From Dallia pectoralis (taxonomy: Eukaryota > Chordata > Actinopteri > Esociformes > Umbridae): a stretch of 64,000 bases of DNA. Of this stretch, positions 51,863-63,624 are shown piece by piece. Position numbers and translations under genes: made by a program. The notes under the pieces were generated by a model. It was not told where the DNA came from, did no database searches, and was given only the letters and a program-made list of their open reading frames with translations. Location: NCBI GenBank assembly GCA_029465975.1, contig CM055730.1, positions 23,806,344 to 23,870,343 on the forward strand, written 5' to 3'. Numbering within the stretch: position 1 is the first letter of the stretch; the number at the start of each line of letters is the position of its first letter.

Positions 51863-54800
51863 TTACAGTGTGTTCTTGGCTATAGCATTCAAAGTGCGGA
51901 CTTTGCACAGGTCTGCCACCTTCAGGCCATACTCGGGAGCTGTCAATGAGGCGCCCATGTTTACGCAGGAGTTTCTGGAGGGGGAAGGAGGCAGGACTTT
52001 TATATTTGTTAATCTAATTTAATTAATGTAGGGCTTTATGGGTAACTGGCTGAAAATCACAGCACAAGCATTGGCAGTTGTAAGACCATACCTGAACTTC
52101 ATTGCAGAATCCTTACTGGAGCGGGCAGAGCAATGGAACTCCAGAACCCCAGAACCTTCCAGAATCCTCTGTAGATTTCTTTCTGTGATACCACCTCCTA
52201 AACCAATCATACAGTGAAGTATACACTTAATTACTTAAATATAAGTAACTTAAATATGTTTTGTGTGGTCCCTTTTTGCATCAGGTATTGGGGATCCTAA
52301 TAACATGCAACTGAGAATAGACACTTACCAGGCATAATTGTTATCCTTCCTTTAGCCTGTTGGAGGGTATGATCCAAAAGCAGCAAAGAACAGATCAGAA
52401 AACAACCAGAAAAATATTATAGAATCTTCATAAAAAGTAAATGTGAAGGCATTAGGCTAGAATGTTTCTTCATGCAACATTCAATTAAAGGAACTTAGCA
52501 TTTCCCAGTCAATTTTGACAAGCTCATTAATGGTCAGACAAATGGGCCAATGGACATCAGTGCAATAAATTCATAACAGGTTTGGTGTGGCCCAGCAATA
52601 GAAGATATAGCTGATTTCTGTGCACATGTACTGTTGCAGGGTGGATTGAAATGAAACATCTGTGTTTTATACCAATTTGATTGATTGACTAGGCCGGAAT
52701 AATTCTCTCGGTGTTGGAGACCCTCACCTGTTCCACCAGGCGTTTGATGAGAGGCAGACCTTCCAGAGCTGAACAATCACAGCCACTTGTCAGAACACGA
52801 TCAAACCCCAAAGACACCAGTGTCTCCAAGGCAACCACTGGGTCGTGCACCATGTCGAAGGCTTAAAGACAGCAGGCGGGGGGGGGGTAATTCTCTTACA
52901 GGTGTTTGTTTGTCCTAACATAAATTTTGACTAAGAACATGCCAAGACAATCATTTTTTAAACCATAGTAAACTGCAAGAGTTTTACCTCTGTGGAAAGT
53001 GACAGGCAGAGGACGAGAGACAGCTGGTTAAGAGAAAATGTCATTAAAGAATCAAATAAAACAAAGAGATTACATTAATATCAGCTAGATATTTGCAGAA
53101 CAGCAGAGTCTAAATGTCCACTTGATCTGCATTTACTTCGGCACGCTGTCCTACCTAACATTTCCATACAGAGCTCAGAGTCTACTCTCCCATCCTCAGT
53201 CAGCGCTCCTAGAACCAGTCCATCTGCCCCGTGACTCTTCACCAGCTCAATATCTTTCCTCATCACCTCCGCTTCGCGGTCCGTGTACAGGAAGTCCCCT
53301 CCGCGCGGACGGATCATGGTGTAGACAGGGATACGGACATACTGCTTCACCACCTGCAGCAGACCTGGGCCAAAACAGGTGATGGATAGATAAGGCGGAG
53401 GTTAAAATGCAACACTGATAGAAATGTGAACCAATTCTAAAGATGATACTACAACCGTCTAATTGATTTCTTTTTAGTACATCAATAGAATGTACATGAA
53501 CAAAGAATGTCATGGACATCCATATATATCTGTATGGTTTAAGCCATACTCCTGCTCCAAACTTTATATAAACTTCTGAGACAAAACATTATGACTACCT
53601 GCCTAATGTGCTGTTGGCCCAGCGGGTGCTGGCAAACAGCGCCGACTCGACAATGCATAGACGCTATAACACTTGAAGGTGTTCTGTGACATCTGGCACC
53701 TTTCCCAGTGAAGCGGCACACACATACACTGTCATTTACGTATATAAAATCAGGCAATCATCTTCCACTTCTCCACGGATCAGTGCGGACTCTCGTATTC
53801 CTATTGTAGGTGCTTTTGGCAGTAGACAGGGGTCATCATGGGCTCTGTCCAGTATTTTCGGCTACATAGCCTCAAACGCAGTGTGTTGTGACAGATTTGT
53901 CATGTGAACATTTGTGATTTTTACCACAGTAGACATTCTGTCGCTTCAGACCAAATGGGAGCCTTTGTTGCCCCCGCTCATCAATGAGCACCATGTCGCC
54001 AGTTAGTAGTTTGACCTACAAACCACTGTCAATAAGTACGCACTACTGCTGACCGGGAGCACTCCACAAGCCTTGCCATTTCAGAGATGTTCTGACACAG
54101 GCGTCTGGTCATGAGTACAGATAAAGTATGGCCCATGTCAAAGTCTCTCAGGTCTTTACTCCTGCATCCATCAGGTTGACTATGGCAACTGAATGTTTAC
54201 CATCTAATTTACCCAGGCCATGACATGTGCGCTTGATAAGAGATAATCACCGCTATTTGATTTAACCGAGTGTGGTCATAATGTTCTGGATCATCAGTGT
54301 ATGCCATTTGTAGATGTACCTATACTCGGCGTGATCCCCCCCTCTAGTAGACTAGAACACAGCTCAAGACGACCGGCACCTGTGGAAACAGATACTCTAT
54401 TATCCACTACGTAAAATTAATAAAGATAAATTGGCAATATGAAAAACAAAAGGATTACATATTGCACATATGAACTGGTTACTAACACAATTAGCAGTAA
54501 AAAGTGGTGCGATGTCATACAGTCTTACATACCACACGTATCAGCTAATCAACATTCAAACCATTCAAAACCAATAACCTTTGAGCAGGAAAATAGATCA
54601 AAGTCAGATTTCTGCTCAGTTCACATGAACATTCGCTGCATTCCAGAAATATTTGAACTTTATTCATTTGATGCTTGCGTAATATAACAATTGATTATAA
54701 GTTCAGAATGCAAGAACAAACTGAATGAGCAATGACCAAATTGATTAAAAAGACACACCCACGAACTGTGGACACAAATAAACATTTTACTGCTCTGATG

Positions 54801-57800
54801 TATATCTGCACAAAAGGTGAAATAAATGCTTGTCGTCTGAGCGAAATGGAATCTTGCATGGGTGTAAATATTTGTTTTTGGCTGCGCTGTATGATTCCAC
54901 AGACCATGTACACTAGATGTACAACAACAAAATTGCCTGCAGAACAACTTTGATTAACTGATGCCTATTTTTTACACGACCACCTGGCACTAGAGAGTAT
55001 TTTTCACAAACACTGTTGGTGTGAATTTAGAATAAAGACAATGTTACCAATAACACTGGCGAGACATGTATAAAAACACTCCATATCAACACATTGCGTC
55101 AAAGCTTCTATCAAAGTGGCCCAGTCATGTAATCTAAGCAAATAAAGTGTTGTTAAGTCATATTGATTTGATAAGGTTTGAATGAAAATTGATAGATTTC
55201 AGGGGTTGTTTGATGTAGAAGAAAGAGAGAGAGACAGACATTATTATCAGAATGAATCGGTTGATTTGGAGAAATGGAGGGAGCCCGGAAAAGATCCACT
55301 TTGTGGGAAATGTTTTAAGTTGTTTAAGATAACTTTATAAAATGCATGATTTGTTAGCAACTATTGGGCTAGTACAATAACACCTCATCTATGTGTAGCC
55401 ACCATGTCTGTCCATTAGAAAAACACAGTTTGCATGATAGCGCTCCGAATGTAGTGCGCGTTTCCAGATTTTTTAAGGTATCTTCCACAAAGCAGCGGGT
55501 AAGATGTTACTGCACCTTTCTGAACATTGTAAACTAAACATTCCTGACATCATCCATGAGTAAATACCCCAAAGGGCTCTACAAAACTACTGACTACTGA
55601 ATTTACTATTCATTGTTAAGACCTATAGGCAATGCCACTATGCTCAACCTAGCCGACTCTTGAAAACACTCATCAGCCATTTTGGCACAAAACTCTCAGG
55701 CTTTCGGTAAAAAGTTGAAGATGAAGTTTACCATCAGCATGACAACGACCCAAAGCACACATCCAAATCCACAAAAGCGTGGCTTCACCAGAAGAAGATT
55801 AACGTTTTGGAATGGTCCAGCCAGATCGCCGACCTGAATCCAATTGAACATCTGTGGTGTGATCTGAAGTGGGCTGTGCATAGGAGATGTCCTCGCAAAC
55901 TGACAGACTTGGAGCGCTTTTGCAAAGAAGAGTGGGCAAATATTTCCATGTCAAGATGTGCCATGCTAATCGACTCCTACCCGAAAAGACTGAGTGCTGT
56001 AATAAAATCAAAAAGTGCTCCAACCAATAATTAGTTTAAGGGTGTGCACACTTATGCAACCAGGTTATTGTAATGTTTTTATTTTTCCCCCTGAAAGATT
56101 TCTGTTTGTTTTTCAATCAAATTGTTCCTGTTATTGGTCACAATAAAAGGTAGAAAAAGTTCTGACATGATTTATGTTTCTTTAATTTTTTCACATCACA
56201 AAATCCTGGCATTTTAACAGGGATGTGTAGATATCCACTGCACACAAGACAGAGACATTTTACTGTATTATTTGAGAAATAAACATTTTACTATTTAATT
56301 AATCTCTATGTAGACATGAGCGCTGCTAAACACTAACTCCAATAATTAGTTAATGAATCTACTTGATTTCTATTAAGAAAGGTCTCCTTTATACGTACAC
56401 CACATACTGAGCAAGTTTAAAGTTGCATTTTGGAGAAATTAATATATATTTAAATCTCTACTTAGATTTATATTCTGCTACACTTAATGCTTGATTTCAG
56501 ACTCAATTCCCATAATTAGTATATTTGTATCTCTTGATCTGTGCTGAGGTATGTCCACTATAAATATCCACCAAATACAGAGCAGAAAAGTACAGGTACA
56601 TGGTACATGGTACTGGCTGTCTGACCTGAACTCCATAGATAAACAATGAGGTATTGTCAAGAACAAAATGAGACACACCAGACCCAACAATACAAAGAGC
56701 TGAAGGCCGCTAGCCACATCCAAGTATTGAGTGCATAAGTAACAAAAAAAAACAAAAAAAAACCATACTTTTCAGAAGGTCGACATTTCTTAGACATTTT
56801 TAGGGACAAGATGGCGCCGTCGAGGGCAGCTAGGAGTCTAAGCTGCACATATTTTCAAGTTTATTTGTGTACTGTGGCAATTGTCTGATTTTTTAGGAGA
56901 AGCGATGCTAAACATTAAGGAAACAACTCCTCTGGATCCTTTCCCTGAATTTCTTGTAACATCTGCAAAAATACTAGACATTCTAGTCAAAGATACATCT
57001 GCCCTCTGCTTTAGGAAGTGCGCTTGCTCAGCAACAAAATGGACAAACTTTTAGTGCTGCTGTCGGGGAAATATAGAGATCTCTCCTCTTCTTCTGCTGT
57101 GTGTTTCACGGAGAAGTGGCTAGGGAACGCCATTACAGATTCTCTGTTGAGCCTTCCCGGCTTCTCAATCCTCTGGGCACTCAGGGCAAATTGAGGGGTC
57201 TGAGGTATCTGCTTCAACATTAATGACGGATCGGGCAACAACTAAAAGTCATCTCACGATAATGTTCTACTGAATTGGAATCATTTTGCATTAACTGCAA
57301 TACATTCTACAGTCCGCTGGAATTTTCATCATTTATTCTGGCCGGTGTTTACATTCCCCTGCTTGGTAACGTGAAGGAGGCTCTAAGGCTGCTAGCTGAA
57401 CAAATACTGATGACTGAACGGCTATTCACGGACTCTCTAGTTAATGTCCTTGGCGACCTTAACAAAGGTAACCACGGTAAGCCACTAGCTACCTAAAAAC
57501 CAAGAATCTATTAAAATCTAGACCAGAGATGCAAATATTCTAGACCACTGTTACACTACTGTGAAGAATGGCTACCAGGCTGTGGCCCATGCTGCACTGG
57601 GCCTCTCGGACCACGTGATATTCCACCTAATTCCATCATTCACGCAAAAACTAAAAAACTCTTTAAGTCTGTTGTAACTACTTAAATCCTTTCATCATCT
57701 TTAGGACTGCCACAGACAACTAGAGCTGGGAGGTATACCGGTAAAAACCATATACCGGTCCTCATGTATGTAACGGTATGGTATTTCTCGTCACCGGTAT

Positions 57801-60800
57801 TTTTCCCTACGTCACTCCGCCAGCTGCAAAAACAAAACAAATCTTATTTCGGAATAAACCGCGAGACTAAAACCCCTATGCTCACTGCGTGACGCAAACA
57901 AACACACGTGAGAAACAAACACATTGTTGAAGTTAGTTAAACAGTGAAAAAAACAATAGTGTGGACATGGTTCGGTTTTAATACAACAGACACCGAACAA
58001 AAAAACATTATTTGCAAAATATGCAAGTGGTCTGTGGTGGCAAAGGGGGGAAACACAAGCAACCTTTATAGCCACCTAAAAAGTAGCCACATCGTCGAGT
58101 ATACTAAAAGTACTAAAAAGCGCACAACTCCGGTGCCATCCCTAAAACGACATCAGTACAAAGTACACTCGTTACATCCTTTCAAAGTGGAGTACCGTAC
58201 GAAAAGAAAAGCAGACGATGGCGCAATATTACGGATTCAATTACTCTACACATCGCTAAGGACATGGTCCCTGTTCACACAGTGGAAAAGTAGGAATTTA
58301 AACAAATGGTCAAAACTTTGGATCTCAGGTATGTACTACATAGCCGAAGATACTTTAGCGAGACAGCCTTGCTAAATAAGTACACTGAATGCTGTGAAAC
58401 AGTGAAAAGGGAGATTCAAAACGTTCAATGACAGTGGGACACTTTTGTTATTCATAAGCCTAAGCCCTTAATTGAAGCTCTGATCTTGTCCTAATTTAAT
58501 TGAATATTAACATTATTTTGTTATTCTATTTGGTACCATTCAACAGCTTTAGCAATTTATTTAGGTTATTTATTGTGTTATTTATTTTCAATTTGGTCCC
58601 ATAACATGCCACGGTTTAGTACTTAAACCATAAACAGTTTTTATTTTTTTGCGGTTGCAAAGTAATTTATTAGTCATTTCTTTAAACCCTTTATTTAACT
58701 CTCAGGTCGAAATGACACCGATGCCTACTGGTGTTCAATGGAGGTTTTTTTCAAATAAATACCTTTAAATACCGTGATACCGTCAAACATTTGAAAAATA
58801 TCGGGGTACTACATTTAGGCCATACCTCCCAGCCCTACAGACAACCTCAATGAATATACCAATGCTGTGACTTCATATCAGCTTTTGTGAGGATAACTGC
58901 ATTTCGACTTACAGCCCAGCTTAGAAGTCTGCGTTCAGAAAAGGAGAATGCGTTCAGAACGGGAGACAAGGGCCTTTTCCGAGTGGCTAAGCACAGTTTC
59001 TCAAAGGCAGTGAAGGAGGCCAAGGGCTTGTATGGAAAGAAACTAAAGCAACAGCGAATGAAACGGCTTCAGTCACGAGGGGGTTTAAACAGTAACAAAT
59101 TGAGGGTGGCGTCAACATGTAAATAAATCACAGACTTTATTTCCAACAGGAGGCTGGGAAACACCTGATGGACCCTCTGACCATCAGCACTGGCGCCCCT
59201 CAAGGTTTCTCTTTGTACACCAACAACTGCACTTCCAGTCACAACTCTGTGAAACTTCTGAAGTTTGTAGACGAAACCACCCTCATTGGTCTAATCACTG
59301 GGGGGCATGAGACCACCTACAGAAGGGAAACTGACAGGCTGCTGTCCTGGTGCAGTCTCAACAACTTGGAGCTCAATGCTCAAAAGACAGTGGAGATGAG
59401 AGTGGACTAGGAAAAACCCAGCAGACCTTCGACCCATTATCCTGAGGAGCTCCCCAGTAAACACAATGGAATCCGTTGCTTCCTGGGCAACGCCATCACC
59501 TAGGACCTCAAGTGGGAGCTGAACATCACCTCTCTCACTAAGCACAACTGCACACTGCAGCCACTGTCAAGGATAAAGACAGACTGCAACACATCATCCG
59601 CTCTGCGGAGCATACCATGGATGTAAGCTGCATTCCCTCAAAAAACTGTTCAAAGCCAAGTCACTGAGGCGTGCAGCAAAGATTGATGCAGACCCCTCCC
59701 ATCTGGGTAACAGACTATTCAGAACCCTCCCCTCTGGCCACAAGAACAACTTCTTCCCCACAGCAGTGAATCTATGGAATAAACCTCTAGCTCTCGACTG
59801 CCCTATCCCTCACCACATTACCCACCATGGACACTATCAGCTCTTATACACAAAAGCCTCAATGGACATCCTGACTTATAACTCGACATTGCTCTTCTAT
59901 TCTACAACTGTATATACAACTAGATATTGCTATTTTCCACCTAAAACTAGTACATAGTCATTGCTCTTTTTTGCAATATGTCCACACATCTCGACATTGC
60001 ACCTTTGCACTATACAGATACAATATAACACATTCTGTATTGTGCCAACTAGGCATGGTCTCTCACGTCGGACTGTTCGTGTTATTGTTTTGCTCTGTTT
60101 GCACTGTTTGTATACATTTTTAAATGTGTGTTCAAGATGCTGCAGCTAGAGGTTGGAACAAATTCTTTGAGTGTATAATCAGACTTGGCGAATAAACATG
60201 ATTCTGATGCATATTCTAATATTTTGAGATACTGGATTTTAGATTTTCATCAACAGTAAGTTGTAACCATCAAGTTTAAAACCAAAAAGCCTTGAACTAT
60301 TTTACTTTGAGTAATAAATCTAGAATAAGGGGTCACTATTAAAATTAAATTATAGCCTTCATTAGGTACAACTTTTTAACTCCTCGCTAACTTAAATATT
60401 TAATATTTATGGGTCTTTGATGTTAAATGGTTGTTGGTGCATGGCGAGCTGGTTTGAGTATTTCAGAAAGTGCTAATCTACTGAAATGTTCCCCCCACAA
60501 CTATCTCTAGTGTTTAAATTAGAAAATATCCAGTGAGCAGAATATCTTTCTGCAATTATTCTTTCTTGGTGGCACTGGTCAGAAGAAAATGGCTAGACTG
60601 GTTCGAGCTGATAAAAAGGTAACAGTAACACAAATAACCACTTGGAACCAAGGTATGCAAATTAACATATCTCAATGCACAACACGTTGAACCTTGAAGC
60701 AGATGGGTACAGCAGCTGAAGACCACAAAAGGTGCCACAACTGTCAGCTAAGAACAGAAAACTGAGGCTACGACTAGCATAGCCCTGCCAAAATTCGACA

Positions 60801-62338
60801 ATAAATGATTTGTAACTGGTAACTGTCTTCAACCTCTTCTCATATTGCCACGCCCTATTTGCACCTGCACTGCTGTCATACCTGATTACACTGTTGAATC
60901 ACTAATTTTGCTTAGATATGCTCAAATGCTCTTTCCCCATAACCTCATATCTTATATACTCCCATGCTCTCAACTGACCTACCTGCTAGACACACTTTAA
61001 TCTACATCCTGTATTTAGATACTCATTGTATTTTTATATATATATTTGTTATTACTGTATCTATGCTGCTCAACCCTACTTCATATACCTCATCCTGTAT
61101 TACTTGACCCTGTATTCCCTTATTGTGTCCCATTTCTATTTGCACTCATGCATTCTGTGTATTTATTGTGTAACTGTATGTTGTCCTGCATATTTTTTGC
61201 CCTATCTTGGCCAGGTCGTCGTTGCAAATGAGAATTTGTTCTCAATCGGCCTACCTGGTTAAATACAAAATCTGGAAAATGTTGTTTGGTCTGATCAGTC
61301 TCGATTTTTGGTAGGGTCAGAATTTGGCATAAACAACAAGAAAGCATTGATCCATCCTGTCTTGTCTCAATGTTTCAGGCCGGTGGTGGTGGAGTTTTTT
61401 TTTTTTGCAAACTGTGGGAGACATTTTCTTTGGGCCTCTTAGTACCAATTAAGTATTGTTTAAAAGCCACAGCCAATAGCCTAGTATTGTTACAGAGCAT
61501 GTCCATCCCGTTATGACCACAGTGTACCCATAATCTAATGGCTACTTCCAACAGATTAATGTGCAATGTCACAAAGCTTACAAACAGTTTTTTTTAACAT
61601 GACAATGTTTACTGTGCTCAAATGAACTGGACAGTCACCAGATCTCTATCCAATAGAGCACCTTTTGGATGTGGACGTACAGGAGATTTGCATCATGGAT
61701 GTGCAGCCGTCAAATATGCAGCAACTATGTCAACATGGGAGAATAACTGACAGGCTGGTAGATTATGAAAATGCAGTCCGAGATAACATTGGTATATTCA
61801 CAGTTTGGTAGAGGTAGAACATGAAAATGCAATCCCAGATAGCATTGACATGTTCACAGGTTGGTAGTGGTAGTGTCCACCTAAAGTGGGACATTCTGTG
61901 AAAATTAAATTCTGAAAGCCACTAAAGTCCACTAAAAAGCAGTACATTCTTTGAAAATGTAAATGCTATTTGGGTTGCATTTTCATTTGAATTTAGTCCA
62001 CTATGTCCATACACTTATAGTTGGCATTTCACATAATAAAAGTGTGTGTTTTCATCCCATTCGCTGTGTTGTGGATTATGCAAATCGCTGTCTTCTCGGC
62101 CAACGTATATTTGAGGTTTCTAGCGTTTCGAAATAGTACAACTTTTTGCTGGAATAGATTCAATTGGCTTGAACATTTCCCCCATCACTAGTAGCAGCTG
62201 CTTTACTGTCCCAGTTACTTTACTGGAAGTGTAAGTTAAAGGTTCAGCATGTACGCAGTCTAGCTTACCTCCTCTCTCTGCGTTGATGGCAGACTCCACA
62301 CTGTCCACACACACCTCCATCAAAAAGCCATCTGCCAT
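51863..62338 (-). CDS. cutc: CUTC copper homeostasis protein, complete, 8 coding exons
   Basis: CutC-family TIM-barrel protein that binds Cu(I). Coding exons in transcription order (minus strand, high to low): 62338-62269, 54379-54320, 53364-53155, 53023-52988, 52861-52728, 52356-52329, 52197-52092, 51974-51863. They sum to 756 nt (251 residues plus stop) with GT-AG introns and consistent phases. Hallmarks: GFLMEVCVDSVESAINAERGG, MIRPRGGDFLYTDRE, GADGLVLGALTEDGR, PLPVTFHRAFDMVHDP, VLTSGCD, GGGITERNLQRIL, FHCSARS, and C-terminal LNAIAKN. Cys10 and Cys31 are spaced like the copper-binding Cys31/Cys52 pair of human CUTC. The start chosen gives MADGFLMEVC. A splice-acceptor-like tract (tgtcttttag) lies just upstream, so an extra 5' exon, as in human, is possible. 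Confidence 0.95.
53565..54303. mobile_element. Non-autonomous Tc1-like element in CUTC intron 2
   Basis: Ends gagacaaaacattatgacta and gtggtcataatgttctggat are inverted. Internal cagaccaaatgggagccttt and gagcactccacaagccttgc. No transposase frame. Confidence 0.65.
55640..56245 (+). mobile_element. Tc1-like transposon, 3' half with transposase C terminus
   Basis: Transposase text HDNDPKHTSKSTKAWLHQKK, then a QIADLNPIEHLWCDLKWAV block with the third catalytic residue region, ending at a stop at 56032-56034. Then the same tail as at 1793-1995 (gatttctgtttgtttttcaa, gttctgacatgatttatg, ggatgtgtagatat). The 5' half is missing. Confidence 0.88.
56800..60200 (+). mobile_element. L2-like LINE, nearly full length but dead
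   Basis: Endonuclease text near 57050-57520 (VCFTEKWLGNAITDSLLSLP, FSSFILAGVYIPLLGNVKEA, SLVNVLGDLNKGN). After a hAT insertion the ORF resumes at 58880 (LRSLRSEKENAFRTGDKGLF, FSKAVKEAKGLYGKKLKQQ), RT at 59160-59410 (STGAPQGFSLYTNNCTSSHN, LKFVDETTLIGLI in place of FADDT, NNLELNAQKTVEM), C-terminal LRRAAKIDADPSHLG- and LPSGHKNNFFPTAVN-like text to 59790, then the 3' UTR to about 60200. Frameshifts, stops and the damaged FADD motif make it inactive. Confidence 0.85.
57721..58837 (+). mobile_element. hAT element with BED zinc finger, 8-bp TSD CAGACAAC, inside the L2 LINE
   Basis: 1117 bp. Inverted ends TAGAGCTGGGAGGTATACC and GGCCATACCTCCCAGCCCTA; sub-terminal ataccggt / ataccgtg motifs. CAGACAAC flanks exactly at 57713-57720 and 58838-58845. 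The plus strand from 57944 encodes a BED finger (KTIVWTWFGF, IICKICKWSV, SNLYSHLKSSH: C-x2-C...H-x4-H) plus about 80 more codons. The DDE core and C-terminal dimerisation domain are absent, so it is an internally deleted copy. Confidence 0.93.
60410..61880 (+). mobile_element. Tc1-like element split by a LINE 3' end
   Basis: Left part to 60810 (gatgttaaatggttgttggt, agaaaatggctagactggtt, accttgaagcagatgggtac, caaaattcgacaataa) and right part from 61268 (gtttggtctgatcagtctcg, gggtcagaatttggcataaa, agatctctatccaatagagc) are consecutive in the transposon. Heavily decayed. Confidence 0.65.
60811..61267 (+). mobile_element. LINE 3'-end insertion
   Basis: Ends with tgcaaatgagaatttgttct...cctacctggttaaata, a LINE 3' terminus very common in fish. 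Related 8-mers aaatgatt (60803-60810) and aaatctgg (61268-61275) flank it, a possible diverged TSD. Confidence 0.6.
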
Positions 62339-62715
62339 CCTAAAAGACAAAAGTGTCAGAGAGAGAGAGAGATTGCGAGACAGACACGCAATGGGAGATT
62401 TTAAAAAAAATGACAGAATGCCGTACTCAGTTTATCACATGTACATCGACCAATACTAGCCTTCGCAGCTATTGCCAGTTTCGACTTCCGTGTTTACTGA
62501 CACTATTTGCCAGTTTCAGCCGTCAACAGCCAGGATCCAAACATGCATTCGAAAATCGGTCGCGCACATGTGTTTTTACCGTATCTGCGATCGATTATTT
62601 GTCCTGTTGTAATGTCAAAAAATTGAATTAAATATCTGTAGCTATATTCGCAATGGCTTTATTAATTAATATATATTTGTCGATTTTTGTACAACTGTAA
62701 AATAAGTGCGAGCTT

Positions 62716-62720
62716 ATTGG
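62716..62720 (-). promoter_or_regulatory. Inverted CCAAT box (ATTGG)
   Basis: ATTGG 11 bp left of the CRE. CRE plus CCAAT is a common pair in housekeeping bidirectional promoters. Confidence 0.45.
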
Positions 62721-62731
62721 TATGCTTGTTG

Positions 62732-62739
62732 TGACGTCA
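62732..62739. promoter_or_regulatory. Consensus CRE (TGACGTCA)
   Basis: Perfect palindromic CREB/ATF site 104 bp before the COX15 ATG. Confidence 0.6.
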
Positions 62740-62842
62740 GGGGTCAGAGTTGAATCACGCAGTTAGGTAACACGTTTATGGTTCGGTAAGGATCTTTTGA
62801 AATCTCCACCAGTGTCGTGTGACTGGAAGGTTTTAAATCAAG

Positions 62843-62917
62843 ATGCTGCTCCCTTCTTTACGGATGCTGCTGTCTTGTGGCTGTCCGAATATTGGAAGAG
62901 GAGTTCAGAAATACAGT
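62843..62917 (+). CDS. cox15: COX15 first coding exon (partial gene, continues beyond window)
   Basis: ATG followed by 25 codons (MLLPSLRMLLSCGCPNIGRG...), ending at a strong donor (AGT then gtgagt). The peptide is basic, Leu/Ser-rich and lacks acidic residues, as expected for a mitochondrial targeting segment. COX15 makes heme A for cytochrome c oxidase in the inner mitochondrial membrane; its human N terminus (MQRLLFPPLR) is similar in style. The main support is position: in human, COX15 lies head to head with CUTC, as here. No catalytic part is inside the window. Confidence 0.72.
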
Positions 62918-63620
62918 GTGAGTGGAGGAAATTGGCTAGCTGACATTGCTAAGTAACGTACAGTAATCAAACCTTAACCAAACTGACCGCTTTATTTTGG
63001 ACATCATTTTTTGGTATTTCAATGGCTTCCATTTACTGCTCTGGGAATCTCCGAAGCTGCAGTGTTTACATTCACACTATTGTACCCAGGCTTCCATTTG
63101 CAAGTACCTATTTAGTTTTTTTAGAAAGTGTATTAGGAAAGTTAGTTATTGTTCCATGCCATTCCGAACTGGTATTCAAATTGGTAGGTATAACATAACC
63201 CAAGATTAGATTAAATTCAACCTTATTGTCATTGAACAGTATCTATGACCTGATCTATGCGAGGTCTGGGTGATCATAGACATACATAATAAAGGCTAGA
63301 TGCTTCATCCGCGCTGCTGGCCAATGGAGGTCGACGTCCGCAACTGGCGGCCATCTTGGAACAGTCAGCTCGCTTACCTGCAACATTGTGTTTTAAGGGT
63401 GCATATACTTTTAAATAACCATAACTTGCTCAATTTTCTATCGATTTTCAAACGGTTTGGTTTGTTATAAACGTCAGAGATGTAGTTATGACACTGATAC
63501 TTATGAATAATGATAACCATGAATACACACACACACACAATGTATTTATGTAAAATCTGCATATAGGGCTACATATATATATATATATATATACACAGAT
63601 ATATATATACAGATATATAC
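62918..63620 (+). other. Start of COX15 intron 1
   Basis: Non-coding. 63240-63400 contains a MITE-like block (gcgctgctggccaatggagg, gcggccatcttggaacagtc). (CA)n at 63525-63539 and (TA)n at 63572-63600. Confidence 0.5.
63525..63620. repeat. (CA)n and (TA)n microsatellites
   Basis: Short ac run at 63525-63539 and at run with atatatacag interruptions at 63572-63620. Confidence 0.85.
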
Positions 63621-63624
63621 ATTA

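Larger units (their letters stand above)
54380..62268 (-). other. CUTC intron 1 (7.9 kb)
   Basis: Holds a Tc1-like 3' half (55640-56245), an L2-like LINE split by a hAT (56800-60200) and a Tc1-like element split by a LINE tail (60410-61880). 54400-55640 and 56250-56790 are AT-rich and unassigned. Confidence 0.7.
62339..62842. promoter_or_regulatory. Shared CUTC/COX15 bidirectional promoter interval
   Basis: The two start codons are 504 bp apart and diverge. The interval holds a perfect CRE, an inverted CCAAT box and an NRF1-like half site (cgcgcacatg, 62571-62580). It also contains a GA-rich microsatellite next to the CUTC start. Human CUTC and COX15 share the same arrangement. Confidence 0.7.

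Noticed and set aside
54439..54687. 82-aa frame in CUTC intron 1
   Set aside because: No recognisable domain and sits in AT-rich intron; chance frame.
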